Origin: Callorhinus ursinus
Lineage: Eukaryota > Chordata > Mammalia > Carnivora > Otariidae
Direction: 5' to 3'
DNA: 64,000 bases
Assembly: GCF_003265705.1 (NCBI RefSeq)
Contig: NW_020312867.1
Span: 7,163,805 to 7,227,804 of the forward strand
Shown in pieces: positions 13,601 to 22,955 of the stretch; position 1 is the first letter of the stretch, and the number at the start of each line of letters is the position of its first letter. Under the pieces are notes generated by a model. It ran no database searches and was not told the origin of the DNA. It saw only the letters and a program-made list of their open reading frames with translations. The position numbers and the translations under genes were made by a program.

Positions 13601-16184
13601 GAATTTTTCCTACAGATAAAATTCACACATGTGCAAATGATACATGTAAAGTACAATCAAGGTATTCAGTGCTCTATTAATGGCTTGCTGGGTGACTGAG
13701 GCAAATCCTTGGCTGAGTCTCAGTTTACTCATCTGTCAAACAGGATCACAATCTCTAGGCTTTACTTACCTCTAAAAGGGCCAAGAGACTTCAACCAAAT
13801 GAGATACGGGATGTGAAAGAGCCTGGCAAATGGTAAAGTACCGTGACTGTATGAGGAGCTGGGATTGTCAGAGAGAGGGGGGTGGGGAGGCACTTCACCA
13901 AACCCCAACATATGCCTGACCGAGGTGGCTGGAAGGGACACCCTCCTTTCTGGAACATCCAGGGGCAGCTCTGCTGGGAGGAAGGGGTGGGGCAGTGAGC
14001 AGTACTGACACACAGAGGCAGGGTTCTCTCCCTCCTTCCCCAGCCCTGGGTGTCTGCTTTGGGCAGCAGTGTGCTGTGGAGCTGGGGAAAACTTCTCCAC
14101 CCCTCTGTGCACCTCCACAAACTCAATATATGTCCTGTGTAGCAAGAGCGGGGGCACAAACGTAAATCAGACAGCTGTTAATCTCAGAGTCCACAGGCAG
14201 GCAGGCCAAGACCCTGACACGTAAGCAGAATATCACGATATAGCGTGACCCGTGACAAAACAAGACACATACTGCTGTGGTACCCAATACGAGTGCCAAA
14301 TGGGCGGGAGATGGCCCTGATGTCAGAAAGCCCAGCCCGACTTCCAGCTCTGCCTCTTCCCAGCTGTGGGGCCTGGGAATGTTATTCTCTCTCTCAGAGC
14401 CTCCATCTCCTCAGCTGTACGATGAATTTCAGGATTCTTTGACTTTTTTTTTTTTGAAGATTTTATTTATTTGAGAGAGAGTACACATGCACAAGCAGGG
14501 GCGGGGGAGGGAGAGACAGAGGGTGAGGGAGCAGCAGACTTACTGCTAGGTGGGAGCCTGATGCGGGGCTTGATCCCAAGACCCTGAGGTCATGACCTGA
14601 GCTGAAGACAGATGCTTAACCAACTAAGCCACCCAGGCATCCCAGGATTCTATGACTTTTGCATGGAAATACTTAGTGTTGTGCCTCGAGCTGTCACACG
14701 AGCTGTCTAGACTCTTTTTTTTTAAAGATTTTATTTATTTGAGAGAGAGAATGAGAGAGAGAGAGCACGAGAGGGAAGAGAGTCAGAGGGAGAAGCAGAC
14801 TCCCTGCTGAGCAGGGAGCCCGATGTGGGACTCGATCCCGGGACTCCAGGATCATGACCTGAGCCGAAGGCAGTCGCTTAACCAACTGAGCCACCCAGGC
14901 GCCCTAGACTCTTATTATAATAGTAGTAGTACATATTAGGGAATCACAAGAAAGCAGACAGCACTTAGGCAAAGCCTTGAAGGTTAAGCCCAGGTCCTGG
15001 TAGGGGGTAGGAGCCAGAAACACACTCAGTTGAGGAATTTGCTCTGTGTACAAGGAAGGGAAACATGAGGTAGAGGGACCTGCAGGTGCAGAGCACATGG
15101 GACTCACCTACAAACCAGTGTTATGGCTCATTTCCACATATTCCTTTTATTTTAGCCCTGTGTCCTAGGTGGGAAAAGGCTTAAAATTACTTGATGACAA
15201 GCCAAGGTTGGAGACATGTCCCACTACACAGAGGGCTCTGGTCTCCTCCGTGGATACTGTGTAAATATCCATGCTGCAATGTTGTGTCAGAATGGGAGAC
15301 TGGAAATCTGACAGTTACAGTAATAAGAACAACATTTACGAAGAGCGTTCTATGTGCCAAGCCCTATTCTAGGTGCTATACATGATTTCATCCTCTACGA
15401 AGCAGCTATTTTTAAGAGCTCCATTTTACAGATGAGGAAACTGAGGTTCAGGGAGGTGAAGTAACTTGCTTAAGGTCACACAGCTGGTGAGTGCTGGAGT
15501 GGGGATTCAAACGGAGGCAGTCTGGTTCCAGTGTCCCAACTCTTAGCCACTACTTCCTAGATGACCTCTACCTTTCCTACCTGGAAATTTCTGCTGGCAA
15601 GTTGTGACAAGATGCTCAGGGAGGCTGTGACAATGAAACAGTTAACCTTTGGGGCGCCTGGGTGACTCATTTGATTAAGCATCCAACTCTTGACTTCGGC
15701 TCAGGTCTTGATCTCAAGGTTGTGAGATGGAGCCCCATGTCGGGCTCTACACTAGGCATGGAGCCTCTTAAGATTCTCTCTCTCTCTTGCTCTCGCTCTG
15801 CTCCTCCCCCCACAAAACAAACAAATCCAGAACAGTTAACTCTTGTCGTTACAAAAATACAAAAAGTTGTTAGGATTCTCTACCAATTCAATGTGGATTT
15901 TTTTTAAAGCATTTTTAAAAAAAATGTTATTTATTCATTTGAGACACAGAGATACAGAGAAAGAGAGAGAACATGAGCAGGGAGAGAGGCAGAGGGAGAC
16001 GAAGAAGCAGGCTCCCTGCTGAGCCAGGAGCCCGATGTGGGGCTCGATCCCAGCACCCTGGGATCATGACCTGAGCGGAAGGCAGATGCTTAACCATCTG
16101 AGCCACCCAGGTGCCCCTCAATGTGGATTTTCAAACTGGATGCTCTTAGGCAAATGCAATAGCTCCCAAAACACAAAACATAAT

Positions 16185-16219
<35 letters not shown>

Positions 16220-19200
16220 GCTGACACAAATAGCAGAAATAAATTTAGCTTCCAGTGACATTCTGGACGTTCAGTTATCAGGGCGGAAGCAAAAGCCGCA
16301 AGGGAAGACAGATGCCCGGCCTCAAGTCATTGGCTTGGCCCGAGCTCTGGGAGGGTTGCTTCCAGGCCATGCCCTAGAAATGATCTGGGACTTGTGGACC
16401 ATTCTGTTACTCTGTCACCCCAGCTGGAGACCCCAGGGTCTCCTCTTCTTTCCACCACATTCACTCACTCACCTACCTCACCATGACTCTGTTTCCTAAG
16501 CATTTCTAGAACTCACCCTCCCACTCCAATCCTGTGCCCCACTGCAATCTTCACCGCGACCACCTCACCAGCCTCCTTCCTGTTCTCCCTCCCGCCCATC
16601 ACTGACTCTGCCAGGAGCTCTTTCTGAAGCCTAGACCTGACTGTATCACACACCTGGCTCAGAAAGCCCTGGAGACTGGACTATTGCGTAGCCATTACAC
16701 AGGAATTGAGGTCACTGCTAGTGGGGGTATAAACTTATACAACCTCTAGGGTGCATAATTTGGTAAGATCCATCTATATCAAACACGCACATAGCCCTTG
16801 ACCCAGCAAATCAATTTCAAAGAAAAAAAAAAAATCCTACACATGTAGACAAATGTGAAGTAACAAACATATAAGGAGATTAATTTCAGCATGGTTTGTA
16901 AAAGACTGACACCCGTCTAAACAACCTGTGGAGGACTCTAAATCAGAGGTTCTCACATGAGCACAGAGAAAAATTGTCAGGAGGGCTTGTGAAAACAGAC
17001 TGCCAGGTCCACCTTGAGTTTCTAATTCAGAATCTGCATTTCTTTTTTTTTTTTAAGATTTTATTTATTTATTTGACAGAGAGAGACACAGCGGAGAGGG
17101 AACACAAGCAGGGGGAGTGGGAGAGGGAGAAGCAGGCCTTCCGCTGAGAAGGGAGCCGATGTGGGGCTCGAACCCAGGACCCTGGGATCATGACCTGAGC
17201 CAAAGGCAGACGACTAACGACGGAGCCACCCAGGCGCCCAGAATCTGCATTTTTTTTTTAAAAGATTTTATTTATTACTTGACAGAGAGACACAGCAAGA
17301 GAGGAAACAAGCAGGGCAAGTGGGAGAGGGAGAAGCAGGCTTCCCACGGAGCAGGGAGCCCGATGTGGGGCTCGATCCCAGGACCCTGGGATCATGACCT
17401 GAGCCGAAGGCAGATGCCTAACGACTGAGCCACCCAGGCGCCCCCAGAATCTGCATTTCTAACAAGTTCCCAGGTGAGGCTATTGCTGCTGCTGCTGGTC
17501 CAGCAATCACACTTTGAGAACCAGTGCTCTAAACAAACTGTGGGATATTGGTAGGATACCATGCAGCTGTCACAGAAGAACAAGACTGCTCCATATGTAC
17601 TGATGTATTTGATCTCCAACATATATTTGGTGAAAAAAGCAAGGTGCAAAAAAGTGTATTTATAACAAAATATCAGTTATACTACAAAAACAGGGAGAAA
17701 GCATATGCTTATTTATTTGTAAAGGCACCAAATTTCTTGGATGGATATCGAAGAAAAAGGGGCTGCCTCTGGGGAGGGAAACTGGGTAGCTGGGTAGGAC
17801 AGAGGCTTTCATGATGCCCTCTGCACCTTTGGAATTCTATACCACAGGCAGGCATTACTTACCCTCCCCGCCATAAAATAATGAGGCAGATCTGCAGGTA
17901 CTGACAGGAAAATGACCAAGACACAGTGTTAAAGAAAAAAAAAATCAAATTGCAGAGCAGTATGTACTGTAAAATCCCACTGTTATAAAAGTAAATTTAC
18001 ATTTGTGTATACACACAGGCACACACGTTTATATATACAAAGAAAAAGTTCTGGAAGGTTACAAACCAAAGAGCTACCTGGGTTCCTTCAAGGAGTGGTA
18101 CTGAGGAGGCTTTTCCTTTATACTTCTGCATGGCTTGGATTTTTTTTTTTTTTTTTTTTTTACAGGTGCAAGTGTACGGTCATTTTGTAACTATGAAGAT
18201 GAACTACTGTGTTGCCTTCAGGATTCTGTCATGCAGAAAGGCTGCAGGCTGCCTGAACATCTTGTTATGGCCTCCAAGGCCCTGCCCCGGGGCTCACATC
18301 ACACTGCTCGCTGCCTCCCTGAGTGCACCCCGCAGTGCCATGCCTCCCTCTCTCCTGTTCTGCCTGAACTTTCGCCCATCCATGCAAAGGCAGCTGCGGC
18401 CTCCTCTGGAAGGTGTATCAGGATTCGGTTTAGTTGACTGCTCACACATCTGTTTCTCTGTGGGGCACTGAGCTCTGGGAGGGCAGGGCCTGGCCTTCGT
18501 TGTCCCAGCACCCCTGGTACCCAGCCCAGGGTCTGGCATAGAGCAGAAGCCCAGTCCAGCTGGCTGAGGGGCTCCTCTGGGTTTACAGGCCAAGGGCCTT
18601 TGAAGTAACCTGATCCCCAGCTATTACTTGGGCTGGGATTTGCTCCCTTCTGGGAACACAGGTCTCGGACAGGGATGGGCACCCCTCTAAGACTGCTCCT
18701 CCCATGGCTACTTCTTCCCAACACACTCCTGGATGCTCACCTTCTTCTCCCCATGATTTCACAATCTGCTCTGCCTGTTATGGACAACTTGGCTCCAGGG
18801 AGAATTCTGTCCCCACATGCCCTCTCTCAGCTGGCTTTAAGGTCTAACACTGGTGGGAAATCAAAACTCCTGGGCCCCCACACTAACTTTTCTCTCTCCT
18901 TGCCACATGACCAGGGAAACATGACTCAGGGTAGAAAAAGGGAGTTGTCTGTTTTTTCCCTAGGCCCAAATGCCACTTGTGTGGGTCTACAGAGTCATCT
19001 GTATCAAGGACAGCCCTGGACTAGGTCTAGCAACACCTAGTTGTGCCCCTTACTGGCAGAGGGATTGTAAGCAGTCATTTCTTTGACCCTGTTTCTTTCT
19101 CTGTATGACAGGAAAATAAAACTGGTTCCATCTGTAACATTCAGTTACTGGGAGAAGCAAAGACGGTGAAGGCTTTGTAAATTTCAGAATATCCTGGTTA

Positions 19201-21628
19201 TTGGTGGTGGGTCTGGCCATCTGCAATTTCATGCAACCTGCAGGAGATGGTGAGGGTGGTATTTAGAGGCTACGGTGGATTCAAAGCTCTCTTCTATGCA
19301 TACCCTCTGTTCCTGCCACACCAGACCTTCTGCCAACTCCTAAACTGTCTTTTTTCTTTTTTTAAGATTCATTTATTTGAGAAAGAGAGAAAGTGCACGA
19401 GTATGAGCGGGAGGGGCAGAGAGGGAGAGAATCCCAAACAGACTCCATACTCAGTGCAAAGCTGGATGCAGGGCTCGATCTCACAATCCCGAGATCACGT
19501 GATGATCTCAGCAGAAACCAAAAGTCAGATGCTTAACCGACTGTGCCGTCCAGGCGCCCCTCTCCTAAACTGTCTTGTACCGCTGCTTACCTGGTTTCCT
19601 CTGCCTGGAATGTCTTCTGGCTGAAATTCTACCTCTGCATCAAGGCTCAAGCCCATCTCCAGCACAAAGCCTCTCTGCCCTTCCTCAGGTGTTGAGGTGC
19701 CTCAAACTTTCTCCCTGAACCCCACAGCACTACTGTACTGCAATCACATAGCTAGTTATTCCTCCTCTGTCCAGGCACCTAAAGTCCTTGGTGACAGGGC
19801 TCTGACCCACTCATTTTTGCATCCTCCCTCACCCCCCTGGTCAACAGTGGAGGTTCAGGAAATTCTGTTGTTGGTAAAATGCTTTCTTAAGAGACTAGTG
19901 ATCCTTGTGTAGAAGACATCAAGGAGAATTACTCAGTTTTAGGAGCCCCTCAGATCAAGCTGCCCAGTTCATGCCACGGTATTTTTACCTCCTTTGCCCT
20001 AGTCTATTTCAGAACCTTCCCCTGCACCAAGTGTTTGCCAAAAAGGGATGGCAGGGAAGTTGAAGGCCACCTGAACTCTGCCTAGAAAGGCAAATAGGGC
20101 CATCTAAGCCCTGCCTATTTCCCTTTGTGTCTGCCCATAGAAGGAGCCAACAGAGAGTTCTCTGATCTTGGGTAAAGAAGGTGGCAGACCTCAAGTTGGG
20201 TAATGTTTTGAAAACCCGTACTCGAGCAGTTTCAAAAGTGGCAACTGCTTTGTGGACCTGCCCTCTTTGAGTAAGAAAGCTTCCGCTTAAGTTCAATTTC
20301 AGGTTTGGGTGGGGGAGGAGCTACAGATTAGGAGGGGAGAGGGTGCCAGGAAGTGAGAAACCACTGGTCCAAGGGGCTGGAGAGGGCTTAACAGGAAAGA
20401 AGAGGGAGGGTGGGGGGAGATGATGGGGTTCCTCCTAGGTGTCCAATGGGACATATGTTGAGGAAGGTCAGGAATGGGTCTGGCCTGCTCTCCTAAGAGA
20501 GGCCAACAGCAGCTCAGCTGCTCAGCAGGTAAGTCCAATTTGGTGGAGGGCCTGTCTTAGGGAGCACAGGGAGAAAAGCTACTTTGAGGTAGGGTTGGGG
20601 TCTGGGGTGGGAACAGGGTGAGGAGTTGGCAACAGGGCCTGGGCTCAGGCTAGGACAGGTCCACGACTGGGAGTGTCTACCAGCCAGGGAGGGCAAACCA
20701 GCAAAAGAAGGAGTCTATGCTTGGTTAAAAAGAGAGGCACTACGGTGCCAGATTCTGAGGGACTGGCTGAGTGAAACTGGTCTGAGAAGTGAAGCAAAGA
20801 AATGGCGCCTGAACTGGGGCTATATCCTTGGATTAATTTTTTTGAGGTGGCACAAGGGCCTGTTCTGGAGGTTCTAGAAGAGCACACTACGGGTCACAGA
20901 TTCCAGTTAGACAAGTGTCACAGTTTCAGAATGGGTCTGGATGCTAGAATTTGCCCTAGGGTGGATGAGGCAGGGTTCCCAACGGAGGAATGACAGGGGA
21001 TTGTACCATTCAGTTGTCAGGACCAGCACCCCATCAGGTACAGATGGGGGCTGACCCGGAGCCCAGGAAGAGGTGGCCCATATGGGATGAGCAGCCAGAG
21101 CAGCGGGTGGGGCCGGTCTGGCTGGGTCCAGTAGGCTCAGAACAATACACTGCCCGAATCGCAATGTGAGGCTGACAGTGTTTGCAGCATGATACACAGA
21201 GAGAACAATGTGTCAGGTTCCGAGTGGGGATAGAAGCCGGCCCCTACAAGAGAAGGTGTCAGATCCCAGAGCACCTAAGGCCAGCTCCCGGATGTGGGCT
21301 CGGGGTGGGGAAGCGGTGGTGATCCCTGCCGGGAAGGGTCAGCGTCTGGGGAGAGGAGGTGTCAGCGCGGGCGGGAGGAGGGTCCTCGTCAGTCATGTCA
21401 CGGGTGGGAGGTGGGAAGCGCGCGCGGTTTTGCCTCCGACCCTACCTTGCCGCGGGCGCAGCGCACCGAGCGCAGGGCGCCGAAGAAGATGGGCAGTAGC
21501 GCCATGAGCAGGAGGCTGCCGTAGGCCAGCGCGATGCCCTCGGGCGTGGAAGGCGGCCGCGTCGTGCCGTTGGCTGCGCCGCCTGCCTCGGCGCTGCCGT
21601 TGTGCGGGTCGCTGAGGGCCGAGTCCAT
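1580..21628 (-). CDS. HM13: HM13 signal peptide peptidase, N-terminal coding exons 1-4 (gene continues off left edge)
   Basis: Four coding exons on the minus strand join in frame at 21628-21446, 11874-11776, 6814-6732 and 1668-1580. They encode about 151 residues matching the N-terminal part of signal peptide peptidase, an ER multi-pass aspartyl protease that cuts leftover signal peptides within the membrane (known family function). Residues 1-30 form a lumenal tail with two N-glycosylation sequons (N10-G-S and N20-G-T). Hydrophobic segments follow at about 31-52 (exon 1), 78-94 (exon 2) and 99-121 (exon 3), then a polar loop in exon 4 with KFFPASFPNRQYQLLFTQGS. Every junction has GT/AG ends and consistent phase (0, 0, 2, 1). 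The YD and GLGD catalytic motifs lie in later exons beyond position 1, so activity cannot be judged here. Introns 1-3 are 9571, 4961 and 5063 bp. The start codon is in a strong context (GCC ATG G) inside a CpG island. Confidence 0.97.
2425..3395 (+). repeat. Two MIR SINEs flanking the false gap
   Basis: Copies at about 2425-2545 (GCTGTGTGGCTTTGGGCGAG) and 3200-3395 (GATTCAAATCCTGACTCTGC). Sequence between them, including the N gap, is not recognised. Confidence 0.7.
2960..2969. other. Assembly gap (10 N) flanked by an identical 47-bp direct repeat
   Basis: Positions 2913-2959 and 2970-3016 are identical over 47 bp, each beginning GATGGAACTGGGAGTGG. An arbitrary 10-N gap between identical ends indicates two overlapping contig ends that were not merged. 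It lies in HM13 intron 3. Confidence 0.9.
3400..5130. other. HM13 intron 3 stretch, mostly unassigned
   Basis: A weak MIR lies at about 4130-4215 and a (CCCCA)n run at 4921-4943. An AT-rich section (4346-4760) has no recognisable repeat or gene. Confidence 0.5.
5196..6650. repeat. MIR cluster in HM13 intron 3
   Basis: At least four MIR copies: about 5196-5405 (minus), 5910-6085 (plus), 6090-6345 (minus, nearly full length) and 6440-6650 (minus). The last ends about 80 bp from exon 3. The plus copy at 5910 and minus copy at 6090 are head to tail in opposite orientation. Confidence 0.7.
6732..6814 (-). CDS. HM13: HM13 coding exon 3
   Basis: The 83-nt exon encodes IFSQEYINLLLSMYFF followed by VLGILALSHTI and the first two bases of a serine codon. 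The acceptor is CTCAG|ATA and the donor is ATCAG|GTCAG. It forms the third hydrophobic segment. It is too short to show as an open frame of its own with a start codon. Confidence 0.96.
7860..8560 (-). repeat. L2 LINE 3' fragment, HM13 intron 2
   Basis: GTCCCTGCCCTCATGGAGTT and ATTGTCAAGTGGTGATGGAT, and later AGTGCAAAGGTCCTGGAG, are the reverse complement of L2 3' sequence. An L2 3' end on plus follows at about 8785-8895 (CTCCTTGAGGGCAGGGAC, CACTCAGTAAATGTTTGC). Confidence 0.65.
9296..9342. other. Hairpin with 19-bp arms in HM13 intron 2
   Basis: The left arm TGCTTTGAGGCAGCGTGTA (9296-9314) is the reverse complement of 9324-9342 with a single mismatch; the loop is 9 nt of A/T. It is unlike the MIR, L2 or SINE pieces around it. 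It could be a tiny MITE or an RNA hairpin; function unknown. Confidence 0.7.
9390..9408. other. C10G9 perfect palindrome
   Basis: Ten C followed directly by nine G, about 50 bp from the hairpin above. It could be real or a sequencing/assembly artefact of a GC homopolymer junction. Confidence 0.6.
9900..11460. repeat. Old L1-type tails, HM13 intron 2
   Basis: Fragments such as GTGGTTGTTACCTCTGTGTA, GATTGTCTCTGGTAGTGGG and TTTTATTGGGAAAATAAA followed by A-runs (11134-11152, 11439-11450) resemble old LINE 3' ends. Exact boundaries not resolved. Confidence 0.4.
11776..11874 (-). CDS. HM13: HM13 coding exon 2
   Basis: The 33 codons read from NASDMPETITSRDAARFP to LGLYLFFK. The acceptor is CTAG|AAC and the donor is AAA|GTAAGT; both ends are phase 0. 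The second hydrophobic segment (FPIIASCTLLGLYLFF) lies here. Confidence 0.97.
12080..13190. other. HM13 intron 1 stretch without recognised content
   Basis: AT-rich unique-looking sequence; no exon, CAN SINE or confident older repeat was recognised. Confidence 0.5.
13200..13660 (+). repeat. Old L1-type tail fragments, HM13 intron 1
   Basis: TTTTGGGGAGGGCAATTCAG and CCTACAGATAAAATTCACAC match the same ancient repeat type as 16690-17830. Confidence 0.5.
14448..14643 (-). repeat. CAN SINE
   Basis: tRNA-type head at the right end and T-rich tail at the left. Target-site duplication AGGATTCTWTGACTTTT at 14431-14447 and 14644-14660. First CAN SINE in the window. Confidence 0.92.
14717..14903 (-). 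repeat. CAN SINE
   Basis: Target-site duplication CTAGACTCTT at 14707-14716 and 14904-14913, identical in both copies. Confidence 0.92.
15290..15560 (-). repeat. MIR SINE
   Basis: CCATTTTACAGATGAGGAAA and AAGGTCACACAGCTGGTGAG; well preserved. Confidence 0.85.
15651..15830 (+). repeat. CAN SINE
   Basis: Head GGGGCGCCTGGGTGACTCA. Identical target-site duplication AACAGTTAAC at 15637-15646 and 15831-15840. The tail is degraded (ACAAAACAAACAAA). Confidence 0.9.
15902..16117 (-). repeat. CAN SINE
   Basis: Identical 14-bp target-site duplication TCAATGTGGATTTT at 15888-15901 and 16118-16131. Confidence 0.92.
16189..16217 (+). repeat. (GT)n microsatellite
   Basis: About 14 uninterrupted GT units in HM13 intron 1. 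Confidence 0.95.
16500..16680 (+). repeat. L2 LINE fragment
   Basis: Pyrimidine-rich sequence with CTCCTTCCTGTTCTCC and TGACTGTATCACACACCTGG, resembling the L2 3' region. Diverged. Confidence 0.45.
17041..17238 (-). repeat. CAN SINE, first of a tandem pair
   Basis: Inserted in MER5A. Flanked by CAGAATCTGCATT at 17028-17040 and again at 17239-17251. Confidence 0.92.
17252..17444 (-). repeat. CAN SINE, second of a tandem pair
   Basis: Same orientation as its neighbour; flanked by the second (17239-17251) and third (17445-17457) copies of CAGAATCTGCATT. Confidence 0.92.
18255..18550 (+). repeat. L2 LINE 3' fragment
   Basis: TTATGGCCTCCAAGGCCCTG and, at the end, GGAGGGCAGGGCCTGG with GTCTGGCATAGAGCAG match the L2 3' end pattern. 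Confidence 0.6.
19352..19561 (-). repeat. CAN SINE
   Basis: Target-site duplication CTCCTAAACTGTCTT at 19337-19351 and 19562-19576. It splits an L2 fragment (about 19290-19900, plus strand). Confidence 0.9.
19900..21290. other. HM13 intron 1 proximal stretch
   Basis: Purine-rich sequence leading into the CpG island; no repeat or exon confidently recognised. Confidence 0.45.
21446..21628 (-). CDS. HM13: HM13 coding exon 1
   Basis: The 61 codons start at ATG 21628-21626 with MDSALSDPHNG and end RCARGK. The splice donor reads AAG|GTAGG. The exon holds both glycosylation sequons and the first membrane segment (GIALAYGSLLLMALLPIFFG). The open frame continues upstream to 21973 without a stop, but this ATG matches the known SPP start. 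Confidence 0.97.
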
Positions 21629-21834
21629 GGCGACGCTGCGCTCCGGGTCCGACTCCAGCTCCCGCCGCCGCAGCAGAGACGCAAGACGGGAAGACGGGCG
21701 CTGCGGGAAAAGCCACGTTCCCTTAAAGAAACAGGAAGTGACGTGCTGCCCTTGCCGGTCCGCGCCGCGCACGCGTGCGCGTTCACGTCTCCCCGCCCGC
21801 GCGCCCTCTAATGGTAGCGGAGGGCCGGGCGACC

Positions 21835-21849
21835 AGTTGCTAAGCAACT
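21835..21849. promoter_or_regulatory. RFX/EF-C-like X-box palindrome upstream of HM13
   Basis: AGTTGCTAAGCAACT has 6-bp perfect inverted arms around TAA. The core GTTGCTAAGCAAC fits the 13-bp RFX-family palindrome (GTTGCY-N-RGCAAC). It lies at the outer edge of the CpG island, about 210 bp upstream of the HM13 start codon. Binding is inferred from the motif only. Confidence 0.5.
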
Positions 21850-22333
21850 CGTGACTGGTCGGGAAAGGAACACTGAACCACTGTGCTGGGCATCCATCCC
21901 GAGGGAGACCTGAGGATCGCATGCGCCAGTCCCAGCCGACTTCCTCAATCCCAGGCTGTTCTGCTCCCCACAAGTCCTCATCATGATAACTAAGAGATAA
22001 CTCTTAGCATGCTCTCCAGGAACCCCAGGAAGTAAGCCAACCTGAAACCAGGAAAGGAAGATCCATTCCCCTCCAATGTCCCTTTAGTACACGGCAGTGA
22101 AAAAGCTTAACTGTGTCATCTGGAAAAGGAGAAATACTTAGAAGGCCCAGCTCCATTAGTACAGAGCAGGCAAAAAGACTGGATTTAGAGCTGAGAAGCA
22201 ATAAGTTGCTGAATGACACAGACGGTATAAAATCCCATAGCCTGGTCCAAGCTTGACAGGTGGTGAGGTGGGGTTGGAGCATGGGGTTCATGGTGAGGGC
22301 AGACAAAGGTAAGGACTCAGACTACAAGAGTTT

Positions 22334-22526
22334 TTTTGTTTTGTTTGTATTTGTTTTTAGAGGGCGGGGACAGAGGGAGAGGGAGAGTGAGAATCTTAAG
22401 CAGGCTCCACACCCAGCAAGGCGCCCCAGGCGGGCCTCCGTGCAGCGCTCGATCTCACAACCCTGAGATCGTGACCTGAGCTGAAATCAAGAGTCGACTC
22501 GCTTAACCGACTGAGCCCGGGTGCCC
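22334..22526 (-). repeat. CAN SINE, diverged
   Basis: Target-site duplication CAGACTAYAAGAGTTT at 22318-22333 and 22527-22542. Confidence 0.88.
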
Positions 22527-22560
22527 CAGACTATAAGAGTTTGAATAACAGGGTTGTTTT

Positions 22561-22699
22561 GGGGCACCTGAGTGGCTCTGTCGGTTAAGTGTCTGACTCT
22601 TGATCTCATCAGGTCTCAATCTCAGGATTGTGAGTTCGAGCCCTGCATTGAGCTCCGCGGTGGTTGTTGAGCCTACATTAAAAAAAAAAAAAAAAAAAA
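22561..22699 (+). repeat. CAN SINE, short subtype with long A-tail
   Basis: Head GGGGCACCTGAGTGGCTCT; the pyrimidine tract is missing and the element ends in about 20 A. Target site AGGGTTGTTTT versus AGAGTTGTTTG. Confidence 0.8.
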
Positions 22700-22714
22700 A
22701 GAGTTGTTTGCCTA

Positions 22715-22753
22715 GTATGTGCCAGGCACTGAACTAGTAACATGTGTGTGTAG

Positions 22754-22792
<39 letters not shown>

Positions 22793-22955
22793 ATTTCCAT
22801 AACACTAGTAAGAGATGATTGGTTCCATTTTACAGTTGAGGAAACTGAGCCTCACAGAGGTAAGCTAAACTAGCCAGGCCAGGTGACACAGCCAGAAGTG
22901 GAACAGGAGACTCTTGAACTCAGGTCTGTGGGACTCCAAAGCCTTTGCTCTTTGC
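22715..22955 (-). repeat. MIR SINE interrupted by (TG)n
   Basis: TATGTGCCAGGCACTGAACT, TTTTACAGTTGAGGAAACTG and GTGACACAGCCAGAAGTGG; the microsatellite at 22743-22789 lies inside. Confidence 0.75.
22743..22789 (+). repeat. (TG)n microsatellite
   Basis: About 20 TG units with one interruption (AGGGG). Confidence 0.93.

Larger units (their letters stand above)
16944..17526 (+). mobile_element. MER5A-type hAT DNA transposon remnant, split by two SINEs
   Basis: Terminal inverted repeats CAGAGGTTCTCA and TTTGAGAACCAGTG, with an 8-bp hAT target duplication CTCTAAAY (16936-16943, 17527-17534). The interior is interrupted after CAGAATCTGCATT by two CAN SINEs and resumes with TCTAACAAGTTCCCAGGTG at about 17457. 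Confidence 0.8.
16690..17830 (+). repeat. Ancient L1-type 3' region, split by later insertions
   Basis: The left part (to 16943) has GTGGGGGTATAAACTTATACA and CCCTTGACCCAGCAAATC. The right part (from 17527) has ATGCAGCTGTCACAG, GTGAAAAAAGCAAGGTGC and CTGCCTCTGGGGAGGGAA. The two halves are collinear parts of one old element interrupted by a MER5A copy. The subfamily is not assigned. Confidence 0.6.
21290..21850 (-). promoter_or_regulatory. HM13: HM13 CpG-island promoter and 5' UTR
   Basis: The block is GC-rich and dense in CpG, covering exon 1 and about 200 bp upstream. Candidate elements are a composite ETS/CRE-like stretch (AGGAAGTGACGT, 21733-21744), a perfect palindrome GCGCACGCGTGCGC (21767-21780) resembling an NRF1 site, and a GC box (CCCCGCCC, about 21791). 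There is no TATA box, as is typical for a housekeeping promoter. The exact start site is not visible; it probably lies between about 21680 and 21760. Confidence 0.8.

Noticed and set aside
21398..21973. N-terminally extended HM13 frame (191 codons)
   Set aside because: The upstream part is CpG-island leader without a known counterpart; the start at 21628 matches SPP and has a strong context.
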